Notes under the pieces: model-generated
Told to the model about the DNA's origin: nothing
Seen by the model: the letters and a program-made list of their open reading frames with translations, nothing else
Database searches by the model: none
Position numbers and translations under genes: made by a program
From: Anaerotignum sp.
GTDB taxonomy: Bacteria; Bacillota; Clostridia; Lachnospirales; Anaerotignaceae
Assembly (NCBI GenBank): GCA_020024265.1
Contig: JAHHTW010000001.1
Location: 1-64,000, forward strand
Direction of reading: 5' to 3'
DNA length: 64,000 bases
In this document: piece after piece, positions 16,756-25,762 of the stretch
Numbering within the stretch: the first letter of the stretch is position 1
Layout: each line of letters starts with the position of its first letter

Positions 16756-18429
16756 TCATTCTATGGAAATGATATAATAATACAAGGGTTGTCCGCCTTT
16801 ATGCAAATCCACTTCGCAATCAGCATAACGCTCCTCGATCTCATCTGCAAACTGCTTTGCATCTGCTTGTGATACCTCTGCACCATAATAAATGGTAATG
16901 ATTTCACTGTCCGCATCGACTGCTTTTTCCAAAAGCTCTTTTGTGCTTTCTGCCAAATCTTTGCCCACCACTTCAATATTTTCATCAAGTATGCCAAGCA
17001 AATCTCCCTGTTGTATTTGGCGTTCTCCTATGGTAGTTTCTCTCACTGCATAGGTCACAGTTGCTGTCTTTACCAGACCAATGGCTTCCAGCATGGCTGT
17101 CTGCAAAGCCTCTGCATCTGTGCTGCCGTCATTGCAAAGCATCGCAGAAATTCCCTGCGGAACAGACTTAGATGGAATGACATACAGCGTTTTATCCTCT
17201 GAAAGCTTTGCTGCCTGCTGTGCTGCCAAAATGATATTTTTGTTGTTTGGCAATATAAACACATGGTCTGCATTGATTTTTTCTACGGCTTTGAGAATAT
17301 CATCTGTAGAAGGATTCATGGTTTGCCCGCCTTCGATCACTTCATCCACGCCCAAATTGCGGAAGATTTCTGTCAGACCATCCCCAGTCGAAATGGAAAC
17401 AAAGCCAATTTCTTTTTTCGGTTTTTCTTCTTTTGGCGCTTGTAAAGTTTCTTTGTCCACAGCCGGTGCATTTGCGGTAAAATCAATGCTGTTTTGATGC
17501 TGCTCACGCATATTATCAATTTTCAGTCCTGTCAAGCTGCCAATCGTCAATGCCTTTTCCAGCGCCAATCCTGGATGGTCTGTGTGTACATGAATTTTGA
17601 TGACTTCTTCATCGCTAACACACACAATGGAATCCCCAATGGTAGCAAGATAGGATTTGAGCTGCTGTACGGTTGTATCATCCGGTTGCTGCACATGAAT
17701 AAAAAATTCTGTACAGTATCCAAATGTAATGCTTGTATTTTCCACAGATGCCAATGCTGCATACTCTTGTTGTCTGCTTGTTTTGGCAGCATCTGATACA
17801 AAGAGCGTCTCCTCTGTATTGATATGCTTCAATCCACCCTCAAGAATATATAAAAGACCTCTGCCGCCTGCATCTACCACGCCTGCTTGTTTGAGTATGG
17901 GCAGCATATCCGGTGTCTGGTTCAATACCCGATGTCCATGCTCCAATATCCCATGCAAAAACACCTCAACATCATCTGTCTTTTGTTTCATCTCCAAAGC
18001 AGCCTCTGCACAGGCACGTGCTACCGTCAAAATGGTGCCTTCCTTTGGCTTCATTACCGCTTTATACGCCATACGTACCGCCTGTTGCATGGCAACTGTC
18101 AATTCCTCTACGCCTGCTTCTTCCAAGCCCTCCAAACCTTTGGAAAATCCACGAAAGAGCTGGGAAGTAATGACACCTGAATTTCCTCTCGCACCACGCA
18201 ATGCACCACTTGCCGCTCTTTTGGAAACCTCACTGATCGACAAAGCGTCGCCTTTTTCTGTTTCCTTCGCTGCTGCCAATACGGTCAAAGACATATTGGT
18301 ACCCGTATCACCATCCGGTACCGGAAATACATTCATTGCATCTACTGCCTGCTTATTTTCATGCAATTCATTTGCACCTGCAATAAACATTCTTTGCAGA
18401 CGATAACCGTTTAATTTTGTTATACCCAC
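16756..18429 (-). CDS. DAK2/DegV-type kinase (YloV, FakA-like)
   Basis: The 557-residue protein has an N-terminal DhaL/DAK2 ATP-binding domain (residues 1-200: NVFPVPDGDTGTNMSLTV, GARGNSGVITSQLFRGF, DAGGRGLLYILEG) and a C-terminal FakA-type domain (HVFILPNNKNIILAAQQAA, VPQGISAM). YloV/FakA phosphorylates fatty acids bound to a FakB carrier; no fakB is in view. The start is GTG at 18429 with AAGGAGG upstream. It follows the Asp23 gene by 20 bases, the usual order asp23-yloV-recG. Confidence 0.92.
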   Translation of the reverse strand: MGITKLNGYRLQRMFIAGANELHENKQAVDAMNVFPVPDGDTGTNMSLTVLAAAKETEKGDALSISEVSKRAASGALRGARGNSGVITSQLFRGFSKGLEGLEEAGVEELTVAMQQAVRMAYKAVMKPKEGTILTVARACAEAALEMKQKTDDVEVFLHGILEHGHRVLNQTPDMLPILKQAGVVDAGGRGLLYILEGGLKHINTEETLFVSDAAKTSRQQEYAALASVENTSITFGYCTEFFIHVQQPDDTTVQQLKSYLATIGDSIVCVSDEEVIKIHVHTDHPGLALEKALTIGSLTGLKIDNMREQHQNSIDFTANAPAVDKETLQAPKEEKPKKEIGFVSISTGDGLTEIFRNLGVDEVIEGGQTMNPSTDDILKAVEKINADHVFILPNNKNIILAAQQAAKLSEDKTLYVIPSKSVPQGISAMLCNDGSTDAEALQTAMLEAIGLVKTATVTYAVRETTIGERQIQQGDLLGILDENIEVVGKDLAESTKELLEKAVDADSEIITIYYGAEVSQADAKQFADEIEERYADCEVDLHKGGQPLYYYIISIE

Positions 18430-18449
18430 AGATTTTTCCTCCTTGTTAC

Positions 18450-18806
18450 TTATCCGTCAACACGTACACCATCGACGAATATGTTGACATCCTCTACTGC
18501 AAGTCCTGTATATTCCTCTACAGAATATTTGACAGTGCTTACAATATTATCGGCAATGGCAGAAATATTTGTGCCATATTCCACAATAATATGCAAGTCC
18601 AAGTTCACCTTATTTTCATTGACTCGCATCTTAATTCCCTTTGTCAGGCTTTCCAGTTTGAGCAACTGCACCAGACCATCTTTGACATTCTTTGCAGCCA
18701 TACCAACAATGCCATAACATTCAATGGCTGCATATCCTGCAATACGTGCAATGACTTCATGATTGATGCTGATTACACCATATTCATTTTCCAATTTTGC
18801 TGTCAT
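18450..18806 (-). CDS. Asp23/Gls24 family protein (YloU-like)
   Basis: A 118-residue Asp23/Gls24 domain protein (YGVISINHEVIARIAGYAAI, YGIVGMAAKNVKDG, LDLHIIVEYGTNISAIADNI). Members are small cytoplasmic proteins linked to envelope stress or lipid metabolism. AGGGGG precedes the ATG. It is the first gene before the FakA-like kinase and recG. Confidence 0.92.
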   Translation of the reverse strand: MTAKLENEYGVISINHEVIARIAGYAAIECYGIVGMAAKNVKDGLVQLLKLESLTKGIKMRVNENKVNLDLHIIVEYGTNISAIADNIVSTVKYSVEEYTGLAVEDVNIFVDGVRVDG

Positions 18807-19006
18807 ATCTGATTCCCCCTAACCGGTAGATGTCGTTTGCACTTTCCAACCTACCCCCATCTTTTTTTTACAAAATAATAGGCATAGATATTTATAGTAT
18901 ATCAGCTTTTTGCAATTTTTGAAATAAATTTTTGTGAACCTTTTGTATAGAATTTTTTTCCAAAATCACCTTTGTATCTTTCTCATACTTTTTTACAAAA
19001 TACAAT

Positions 19007-19047
19007 CGGGTACACAAAAGAAGATCTCTTTGTGTACCCGCCTTTTT
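19007..19047. terminator. Hairpin downstream of the SpoIID-domain gene
   Basis: CGGGTACACAAAAG and CTTTGTGTACCCG form a long stem with a short loop, 15 bases beyond the stop at 19062. The better T tract (CCTTTTTC) is on the plus strand; the minus side has only ATTGTATTTTG. It may serve either direction. Confidence 0.65.
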
Positions 19048-19061
19048 CACTGCCTTATGTT

Positions 19062-21386
19062 TTATGATACTTCCGTTATCTGTGTGACCTGTGTGCCGGC
19101 AAAATAATGCGTCAAAATTTCCTCGGCTGTTTTCCCCTGCTGTGCCATACCACTGGCACCATACTGACTCATACCAACACCATGACCATTGCCTCCGCCA
19201 TATAATGCAACACCTGTCAAGCGTCCTTCTTCGTTTCTCATTTGCCGAACCGCAAAATATCCACTGGGCAACATATTTTGTGTGGTCAAAGAAGCACCAT
19301 CCTTGCGTTGTACATAAATAGGATCGCCCTTGGTCTGTTTCATGGGCGACAATACCTGCCGTATGGTATATTCCGTTTTGAGCTGCACAGCACCATTTTC
19401 ATAATCCAATTGCAAAATCTGTACCACACCGCTTTCTCCTCTTTGCACAACAGATACGCCTTTGAGTCTGCCCATATTTTCCGGCACACCCATGCAAAAG
19501 CTGCCATCCTCTTTTTGTATGTATACCAGCTTTGGATTGCGTTTGATTGCTTGTGGCAGCATTTTTTCTATGATTTCCGTCAATTGCCCTGCGCCAAAGT
19601 ATACCTTCCAACGGTTCCATGGGGATGCGGCATCATAGCTGTCCAAATCCCAATTTTGAAAAAATGTCATCCATTCCGCTTCATTTTGCGGTCTTGCACC
19701 GGTCAGCCCTTGGCTTCCGCCTTTGAGATAGGATGCGCTTTCCTTTGCAAAACTGCCATCCTTCGACCACACCTCACCTGCTGCTGCACCATAGCCGCAA
19801 GAAGTAGAGTAAAAATACGTTGTCACCACATTTCCTTCTGCACTCAAGCATTTGCCTGCCGTTGCTTCCACAGCTGCATCTGCCAAAGGATCTGTCTGAT
19901 TTCCCAGATATACCTGACTGGATATGGTATCTGACAAATGCGCACCATAACCGCAATAGCTGTTTGCAAGCATTTGATTGTATGCATAGCTGCGTGCAGA
20001 AATCGCCTGTGCCTGCAATGCAGTTTCTCCGAAGGAAACCGGCATTTCATTTGGCACCACCCCTTTTAAGTATGTTTCCAGCGGAAGTTCATTGATGATA
20101 CAAATACCGTCTTGCCTTCGTTCCAGCTCAAGACTTCCGTTATATACCCGCCTTGTACCATCTGTAAATGTCACAGAAATTGGCGTATCCGCCTTTGCCT
20201 CTATCATTCCTGCATCAAACCAAGGCAAGTCTCCGGTGAGTACTACATCTTCTCCTGCACCAAATGCCTTTTCGCTCTCTTTGCTGGACAATGTAAACCC
20301 TTGCTCTGCTGAAAGCGTAACTTTTTTCTGCCCCGCCCCACCAATCAATACACGGATATTTTGTGGTAGATCCTTCTTTGTGATGACTGCACCCGCAATC
20401 TTTCCATCCTGTAAATAATACACCGCATTATCCATTCCGCAGGTCAGTTTGGAAACCGTCTGCGTTTCCATTTGTTCCTCCACAGAATCATAAATACGAA
20501 AGCCATCTGCCCAAGATAACAGTCCTTGCTCTGCCAAATAAATTTCCTGTCCATTGACACGCTTTACGGTACAGTTGCCAAGCTCTGCGGCTGCTTGCAG
20601 CTCTGTGACATTGCCATCTGTCAGTGTCACATCACAAATCCCTGTTTTTGCCTCTACACGGCATGGATAAGACACTGCTCCTGCCCCTGTTTCCAATACC
20701 AGATTTTTTCCGGATGCTCTACAATAGATATTCTCTATGGTTGGTGTCAGAGAAACCACCTCCAAAAGCACTGCAATTTCCCCATCTTTTTCCCAAAAAC
20801 GTATCGCTGTATTGCGATAAGCGGACAGGGAAATTCCATCTGCACCATAAATTCCATGGTCAAAGAGCCCGATTTCATCATCCAAAAGGACATATGTCTG
20901 TTCTGTAATCCCATAAGCAGACAACTCGGCAGCCGTACCTTCTTTTGTCAGTGCCGTTTCCAAAAGCTGTACCCATAGGCTATAGGAAATTGGCATATTT
21001 TTATTGCTCTCATTCAGCACAATCTTACTTTCATACTCCGGTGCCAGCCTGTCCATCAGATATTGTGCTTGTGTGAGTGTCAAATCTTTTTTGGGATAAA
21101 AATTTCCATCCTCATCTCCGGAAAGCAATCCCAGATGTACTGCCCCATTGATATAGGGATATGCCCAATCCTGCTCCGAAACATCCGGAAAATCTATGAC
21201 CTGCTCCAATCCAGAAAGTTCTTCTTTGTTATAAAATGCCAAAGCCATTGTTTTGGCTGCCATCTCACGGCTTACGGAAAGCTTGTCCCCAATTCTCCCG
21301 CTTTCTGCCGTTTCTTGCTGTGCCTCACAGCCAAACAACAGGATACACAGCCCCACAAGGCAGAAATAAAAAACGCTCTTTTTCAT
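19062..21386 (-). CDS. SLH and SpoIID/LytB domain lipoprotein
   Basis: A 774-residue exported protein. It starts with a lipoprotein signal (CILLFGC, lipid cysteine at residue 20), then an S-layer homology-like domain (about 62-113: FPDVSEQDWAYPYINGAVHL, DGNFYPKKDLTLTQAQYLM). A long linker follows, then the SpoIID core (about 430-620: INELPLETYLKGVVPNEMPV, QAQAISARSYAYNQM) and the closing GGGNGHGVGMSQYGASGMAQ. SpoIID proteins are lytic transglycosylases acting on denuded glycan. SpoIID of Bacillus has only about 340 residues, so this is a larger, surface-attached relative and not spoIID itself. Confidence 0.85.
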   Translation of the reverse strand: MKKSVFYFCLVGLCILLFGCEAQQETAESGRIGDKLSVSREMAAKTMALAFYNKEELSGLEQVIDFPDVSEQDWAYPYINGAVHLGLLSGDEDGNFYPKKDLTLTQAQYLMDRLAPEYESKIVLNESNKNMPISYSLWVQLLETALTKEGTAAELSAYGITEQTYVLLDDEIGLFDHGIYGADGISLSAYRNTAIRFWEKDGEIAVLLEVVSLTPTIENIYCRASGKNLVLETGAGAVSYPCRVEAKTGICDVTLTDGNVTELQAAAELGNCTVKRVNGQEIYLAEQGLLSWADGFRIYDSVEEQMETQTVSKLTCGMDNAVYYLQDGKIAGAVITKKDLPQNIRVLIGGAGQKKVTLSAEQGFTLSSKESEKAFGAGEDVVLTGDLPWFDAGMIEAKADTPISVTFTDGTRRVYNGSLELERRQDGICIINELPLETYLKGVVPNEMPVSFGETALQAQAISARSYAYNQMLANSYCGYGAHLSDTISSQVYLGNQTDPLADAAVEATAGKCLSAEGNVVTTYFYSTSCGYGAAAGEVWSKDGSFAKESASYLKGGSQGLTGARPQNEAEWMTFFQNWDLDSYDAASPWNRWKVYFGAGQLTEIIEKMLPQAIKRNPKLVYIQKEDGSFCMGVPENMGRLKGVSVVQRGESGVVQILQLDYENGAVQLKTEYTIRQVLSPMKQTKGDPIYVQRKDGASLTTQNMLPSGYFAVRQMRNEEGRLTGVALYGGGNGHGVGMSQYGASGMAQQGKTAEEILTHYFAGTQVTQITEVS

Positions 21387-21520
21387 CTTTTGTCACACTC
21401 CCTGTTTTGTTTCCTTTGGTACAAGTCTATGCGACAACAGAAAAAAAAGAACGTTTATTTTGATTTTGGATGGATCAATCGGCTGTATGCGTTTGCAGCC
21501 TTCCAACAAGATATGACACA

Positions 21521-21578
21521 AAAAGAAAAAGATAGATATACAAATATATCATTTGATATTCGTATATCTATCTTTTTT
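21521..21578 (-). terminator. Terminator of the RNA gene upstream of the SpoIID-domain gene
   Basis: AAAAAGATAGATATAC (21526-21541) pairs with GTATATCTATCTTTTTT (21562-21578), with further pairing in the loop; on the minus strand it ends in TTTTTCTTTTTGTG. A very stable, stand-alone terminator. Confidence 0.9.
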
Positions 21579-21778
21579 GCGCATGGAGATCCCGAAATGC
21601 CGTTCCCGCCGCTTGACACCTAGCCTAAGCCAGGTGGGCAACCGCAGCCAAAGTCTCTGTCTTCCTCCGCCCAAAGGGAATTATCTTGAGGCCTGACATC
21701 ACTTTTGCATATAAGAATCCCTTTTCAGTCATGTAGGTTCAATTATGACGGGCTATCGAGCATTCCAGGATGTTTCCT
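21525..21778 (-). ncRNA. Structured non-coding RNA gene, about 250 nt (possibly 6S-like)
   Basis: A promoter (21785-21813) and a strong terminator (21521-21578) bracket about 200 bases with no credible protein frame but good pairing. The 5' segment CCTGGAATGC pairs with GCATTTCGGG near the 3' end. After a small internal loop CCCGTC pairs with GGCGGG, so the ends close a long helix. Inside are AAAGGGA/TCCCTTT and the hairpin CACCTGGC-TTAG-GCTAGGTG. Size, a long closing helix and position suggest a 6S-type or other housekeeping RNA, but I could not match a family consensus. Ends are estimates. Confidence 0.6.
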
Positions 21779-21784
21779 GAATGT

Positions 21785-21813
21785 ATTATACTACATATGC
21801 AGACATTCTTCAA
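21785..21813 (-). promoter_or_regulatory. Sigma-A type promoter of the RNA gene
   Basis: On the minus strand TTGAAG and TATAAT are separated by 17 bases; transcription should begin near 21778. Confidence 0.75.
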
Positions 21814-21865
21814 GTCCCATATGTTCAAAAACGATATTTTTTTTCAAAACTCGATAGGAATCTTG

Positions 21866-22315
21866 TTATTTTTTACATATCGTCAAAACCAGCGTCCACA
21901 AAGCGCCTATCGCCAATGCCATGTCTGCTACATTGAATATTGGTGCTTTTTTCAGATGCAGATACAAAAAATCCGTGACACTGCCATTGCGCCAGCGGTC
22001 ATACAGATTGCCGAAAGCACCTCCCAGCATCACTGCCGCCGGAAGCAGTATATGTCCATAGCGTTTCTTATGACACAATGCGTAAAAAAACTGAAAAATA
22101 CAAGATCCGGTGAGTATGGTTGTCAAATACAATACCAAAGCCGGCTTTTGCTCTCCTATATTATATGCCATACCTTTGTTTTTGATGTGACGCAGAGAAA
22201 AGTAATTTTTGACAATCTGTTTTCTGCTGCCTATTGGTATCTTTTTTCTGACCATATGCTTGCTGCATGTGTCCAAACCAAAAACACCTGCCATCACCGC
22301 CATATATTGTATCAT
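21866..22315 (-). CDS. lspA: Lipoprotein signal peptidase (signal peptidase II)
   Basis: The 149-residue membrane protein cleaves prolipoprotein signal peptides. Both catalytic aspartates are in conserved context: GGAFGNLYDRWRNGSVTDFL and IFNVADMALAIG. The first conserved motif is DTCSK instead of the usual DQxSK. Four hydrophobic segments fit the family. The start at 22315 overlaps the stop of the upstream gene by four bases (ATGA); a longer open frame to 22486 lies within that gene. Its substrates may include the lipoproteins at 19062 and 57733. Confidence 0.9.
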   Translation of the reverse strand: MIQYMAVMAGVFGLDTCSKHMVRKKIPIGSRKQIVKNYFSLRHIKNKGMAYNIGEQKPALVLYLTTILTGSCIFQFFYALCHKKRYGHILLPAAVMLGGAFGNLYDRWRNGSVTDFLYLHLKKAPIFNVADMALAIGALWTLVLTICKK

Positions 22316-22614
22316 TTTTTGCTCCCCCTTCGCTGGATCAAATAAATCTGTATGGTGCCATACACCATAGTCGCACCATAAATGAAAATGGCAATCACCG
22401 CCAATATACGCAAAAACTCTCCGGTAAAGCTGCGCCACAACAAACACAACAACATGCAAAATGCACTGATGCATGCACCGACACACAGCATACGCAGTAC
22501 CTGTACAATCTTCGCTGTATCAGCTATGTATTCTTCCCGAATCATATGTCCTTTCTTACTCCACTTATATGCGAAAAATGCCAACACCAGCATGACACCT
22601 ATATAGATCAGCAT
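22312..22614 (-). CDS. Small membrane protein of unknown function, coupled to lspA
   Basis: The 100-residue product has three likely membrane helices (about residues 2-17, 40-60 and 68-90) and a basic C-terminus RRGSKK. AGAAGG precedes the ATG. It starts 21 bases after the diguanylate cyclase gene and overlaps lspA, so the three probably form one transcript. No family was recognised. Confidence 0.6.
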   Translation of the reverse strand: MLIYIGVMLVLAFFAYKWSKKGHMIREEYIADTAKIVQVLRMLCVGACISAFCMLLCLLWRSFTGEFLRILAVIAIFIYGATMVYGTIQIYLIQRRGSKK

Positions 22615-22635
22615 ACAAAAAATCCTTCTTTCTCT

Positions 22636-23997
22636 TTATCCATGTGCAGTATCCTGTATATGACTGCGCATTTTCTCCTGCTTATCTTGATAATACCGTT
22701 TCTTATCTTCATACATCCGTGTATCTGCCTGCAAAATCATATCTTTGATACTGAGGCAATCCTCCTGCCATACGGCGCCGATTGCCATACGGTATTCATC
22801 ATCCTTCTGCGCATAGGCACGCACCGCCTCCACACGCTTTTGGAATACCTCCTGCTCTATGTTTGGTTCAATGATAATAAATTCATCGCCACCAATACGA
22901 TAGATATTCTTTTTCATACATTTCTGCAAGATTGCTGCATTATGCTTAATGATGAAATCTCCATAAGAATGACCCTGTTTGTCATTGATTTCTTTCATAC
23001 CATTGATATCTGCAAACAGCACCCCCACTCGCTTGAGTGGTCTTTGCTCATAGCTTTGTATGGTTTTGAGATATTTATTTCTGTTTTTTACGCCAGTGAG
23101 CATATCCGTAAAGCTTGCATATTCCAGTTGCCGAATCAGTTTTCTTCTTTCCAAATGGTTTACAATAAAATACCCAACCGAATCCAAAAGTCTGAAATTC
23201 TCTCTGTTCTTTCTTGGATTGCTGATACCCATAAGTCCCATAATGCCGTGTTCATAAATCAGCGGAACCAACAATACATCCTCTATACCATACTTTTCCC
23301 ATAGTACACGCATAGGTTCGCTGAGCATGGAGGCATCCATCATAAAGGCAGCCTCCGATACACCCTGTGCCTCCATATCCTGCATCCACTCCTGCATCTG
23401 TTCTATGGGTATGTACAATTCCTCAGAGCGATCCGCAACAGCATCTGCATGCCATGTATATTTTTTATGCAGCATTTTTTTTGCTTCTTCATGCTCAAAA
23501 ATATAGGATTGCACACCACCGTAAAATCCTCCCAGTATCTCCAGTATTTTGAGCAATGCATATTCTTCCTCCTCATGCACCAAAATTTGAATGCATTTTA
23601 TCAATGTCTGTTCCGATGTCATACGGTTTTCCAGCTGACAAATCCGTTCTTCCGTCATTGCGGCATCCCATACACAGGCAATATGACAGACACGACCTTC
23701 CAGCTCAATGAGCCGATCTTCATATGTCAATACGCAGCCCAAACGCTGGCTCTTTGTTTCTCTATAGGCTTTTGTTTCCATATTTAATCGACCATGATTG
23801 CAAAACGAACATGGCTCTGTCTGTCCTTCCAAGAATGCATAGCATTTTTTCCCGATGCCGTCTTCGCCCTCTGGCAGCTGCAACAAATCCCGTAAGGGTT
23901 TATTGAGATACAATATATCATATGTCTGTACATCACAGATATAGCAATACATATCCAATGTATCCATAACTGCTGCTGCATACTCTGTACGCTTCAT
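22636..23997 (-). CDS. Diguanylate cyclase with PAS and GAF-like sensing regions
   Basis: The 453-residue protein ends in a GGDEF domain (about residues 290-440) with an intact RIGGDEFIIIE active site and DMLTGVKNRNKYLK start, so it should make cyclic di-GMP. The N-terminal 120 residues look PAS-like, with CSFCNHG-type cysteines. Residues about 140-280 are GAF-like (VLLVPLIYEHGIMGLMGISN). No RxxD inhibitory site precedes GGDEF. There is no signal peptide or membrane helix, so it is probably a cytoplasmic sensor enzyme. Confidence 0.9.
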   Translation of the reverse strand: MKRTEYAAAVMDTLDMYCYICDVQTYDILYLNKPLRDLLQLPEGEDGIGKKCYAFLEGQTEPCSFCNHGRLNMETKAYRETKSQRLGCVLTYEDRLIELEGRVCHIACVWDAAMTEERICQLENRMTSEQTLIKCIQILVHEEEEYALLKILEILGGFYGGVQSYIFEHEEAKKMLHKKYTWHADAVADRSEELYIPIEQMQEWMQDMEAQGVSEAAFMMDASMLSEPMRVLWEKYGIEDVLLVPLIYEHGIMGLMGISNPRKNRENFRLLDSVGYFIVNHLERRKLIRQLEYASFTDMLTGVKNRNKYLKTIQSYEQRPLKRVGVLFADINGMKEINDKQGHSYGDFIIKHNAAILQKCMKKNIYRIGGDEFIIIEPNIEQEVFQKRVEAVRAYAQKDDEYRMAIGAVWQEDCLSIKDMILQADTRMYEDKKRYYQDKQEKMRSHIQDTAHG

Positions 23998-24447
23998 ATT
24001 CTCACCTCTAACTGTTCATATCCATGTTTGAATTTTTGATTCTCCACGTTTGGGCTCATCTCTTAGAATCACAAACAAATGCTCTTGATCCGATTACATC
24101 ATCACATGGTCGGATGCTTCCTCGTACAATATAAAAATATCATATACATTATATCTTATCACAGAAAAAAAACTTTTCAAATCAAAAAATGTATCATATA
24201 ATGAGTTATGCAGATTTGCCTGTAAGGAAAATCTGAAAATGCACGCACCATAGCAGAATGTTTCATCCAACCATTTCATACACAAAAAAATATATGGATG
24301 TGCGGCATATATACTGCGTATATTTGGTATCATATCATACCGTTTTTATTTGGAAAACAAATATCGGATTTTTCAGATATACGACATTCCGTACACAAAA
24401 GAATATCCCATATAACAGAAATACATATAGTAAAGGAGGAATGGATT
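23998..24447. other. Intergenic region between divergent genes
   Basis: About 450 AT-rich bases between the diguanylate cyclase (minus) and the zinc-ribbon gene (plus). It has a small hairpin (CAGATTT/AAATCTG near 24210-24232) and the short dyad GGTATcatatcATACC. No gene, riboswitch or convincing promoter pair was recognised. Confidence 0.5.
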
Positions 24448-24774
24448 ATGAGTAAAAAATGTCCTCATTGTAAAGAAGATGTCGAACAGGAAGATCGTCC
24501 ATTTTGCCCTCATTGCGGCTATGCTTTTGACATGGATGTACGTCTTGCAATGGAAATGCAAAAAGTCCTGCGTGAAAATTCTGCACAGGAGCAGAAGCCC
24601 AAAAAACGCGTCAATCAAATACAGCCTGTCATACCCAAATGGAACGACAATGAATCGGATGACTACAGTCGTTTGCACAGAAAAGAATCAAACGTTTCTA
24701 CTGCACTGATTGTTGCAATTGGCATTGTCTGTATTGTCATTATCGCAGCAGCTTATCTCCTCTTACACGGATGA
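24448..24774 (+). CDS. Zinc-ribbon membrane protein
   Basis: The 108-residue protein starts MSKKCPHCKEDVEQEDRPFC and continues PHCGYAF, a double-CxxC zinc ribbon. A charged linker of about 60 residues follows, and a single C-terminal membrane helix (ALIVAIGIVCIVIIAAAYLL). The ribbon should face the cytoplasm. A longer frame from 24298 is rejected because AAAGGAGG precedes the ATG at 24448. Function unknown. Confidence 0.82.
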   Translation: MSKKCPHCKEDVEQEDRPFCPHCGYAFDMDVRLAMEMQKVLRENSAQEQKPKKRVNQIQPVIPKWNDNESDDYSRLHRKESNVSTALIVAIGIVCIVIIAAAYLLLHG

Positions 24775-24834
24775 GGGATACAGCAATCTCCTTTCACCGA
24801 TTTGCTTATCATGATATTTACTTTTTGTGTATAC

Positions 24835-24867
24835 AAAGGGAAGTGCTATCTACAGTACTTCCCTTTC
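24835..24867 (+). terminator. Hairpin between convergent genes
   Basis: AAAGGGAAGT pairs with ACTTCCCTTT over a 12-base loop between the zinc-ribbon gene and xth. T tracts are weak on both sides; it may serve both genes. Confidence 0.5.
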
Positions 24868-24876
24868 TGCCGTACA

Positions 24877-25632
24877 TCAAAAATGTATTTCCAATTCTAC
24901 CGGACAATGATCTGAGCCCAAAACCTCAGTGTGTATTTTGGCATCCACCATATTTTGTGCAATTCTTTTGGATACCACATAATAGTCAATTCTCCATCCT
25001 GCATTGTTTTGTCTTGCCCGAAAACGATAACTCCACCAAGAATAAATCTCTGTGACATCAGGATAAAAATAGCGGAAGCTATCTACAAATCCAGCTTGCA
25101 GCAATGCCGAAAACTTTCCCCTTTCTTCATCGGTAAAGCCTGCACTACGGCGATTGCTTTTCGGATTTTTCAAATCAATCTCCGTATGTGCAACATTCAA
25201 ATCCCCACACAGTACCACGGGTTTTTTGGCATCCAGCTCCAAAAGATATGTCAAAAAAGCATCTTCCCAACGCATACGATAGTCCAAACGTGCATTTTCC
25301 TGCTGAGAATTTGGCGTATACACGGTTACATGGTAAAAGTTTTCAAACTCCAGTGTAATGACACGCCCCTCATGGTCATGTTCTGCGATTCCAATGCCAT
25401 AAGTCACTGCCAAAGGCTCCGCTTTGGTGAATACCGCTACGCCAGAATATCCTTTCTTTTCTGCATAATTCCAATATTGATGATAGCCATCCAAAGGCAA
25501 ATCAATCTGTCCTTGCTGTAATTTGGTTTCCTGTACGGAAAAAATGTCCGCATCCACCTGCCCAAAATAGTCCAAAAATCCCTTTCCCACTGCTGCACGC
25601 AATCCATTGACATTCCATGAAATCATTTTCAT
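24877..25632 (-). CDS. xth: Exodeoxyribonuclease III
   Basis: A 251-residue AP endonuclease/exonuclease III for base excision repair. It shows MKMISWNVNGLRAAVGKGF, the metal ligand Glu in FSVQETKLQ, GYSGVAVFTK, VVLCGDLNVAHTEIDL, WWSYRFRARQNNAGWRIDYY and the catalytic GSDHCPVELEI. Full length, with all key residues. GGAG lies ten bases before the first ATG. Confidence 0.96.
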   Translation of the reverse strand: MKMISWNVNGLRAAVGKGFLDYFGQVDADIFSVQETKLQQGQIDLPLDGYHQYWNYAEKKGYSGVAVFTKAEPLAVTYGIGIAEHDHEGRVITLEFENFYHVTVYTPNSQQENARLDYRMRWEDAFLTYLLELDAKKPVVLCGDLNVAHTEIDLKNPKSNRRSAGFTDEERGKFSALLQAGFVDSFRYFYPDVTEIYSWWSYRFRARQNNAGWRIDYYVVSKRIAQNMVDAKIHTEVLGSDHCPVELEIHF

Positions 25633-25718
25633 AATCGCATCACTCCATCATTTTTTCATTTTATGCTTTTCAAAAGTATATCATAACCCGTTCCAATTGT
25701 CTTAACTTTTTTCATCAT

Positions 25719-25753
25719 AGAAAAGGGCAGCTTTTTCCATCAAAAAGCTGCCC
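25719..25753 (-). terminator. Terminator of the NhaC-family gene
   Basis: GGGCAGCTTTTT and AAAAAGCTGCCC form a perfect 12-pair stem; on the minus strand it is followed by TTTTC. Confidence 0.85.
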
Positions 25754-25762
25754 AGCCATTCT

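Noticed and set aside
22267..23304. 345-codon plus-strand frame opposite the diguanylate cyclase and its neighbours
   Set aside because: Crosses two real genes and an intergenic junction, lacks a start signal and any recognisable motif.
24208..24232. Cyclic di-GMP riboswitch near the diguanylate cyclase
   Set aside because: Only a simple seven-pair hairpin is present; the conserved aptamer core is not.
24094..24333. 79-codon minus-strand frame upstream of the diguanylate cyclase
   Set aside because: AT-rich intergenic DNA, no start signal, no conserved pattern.
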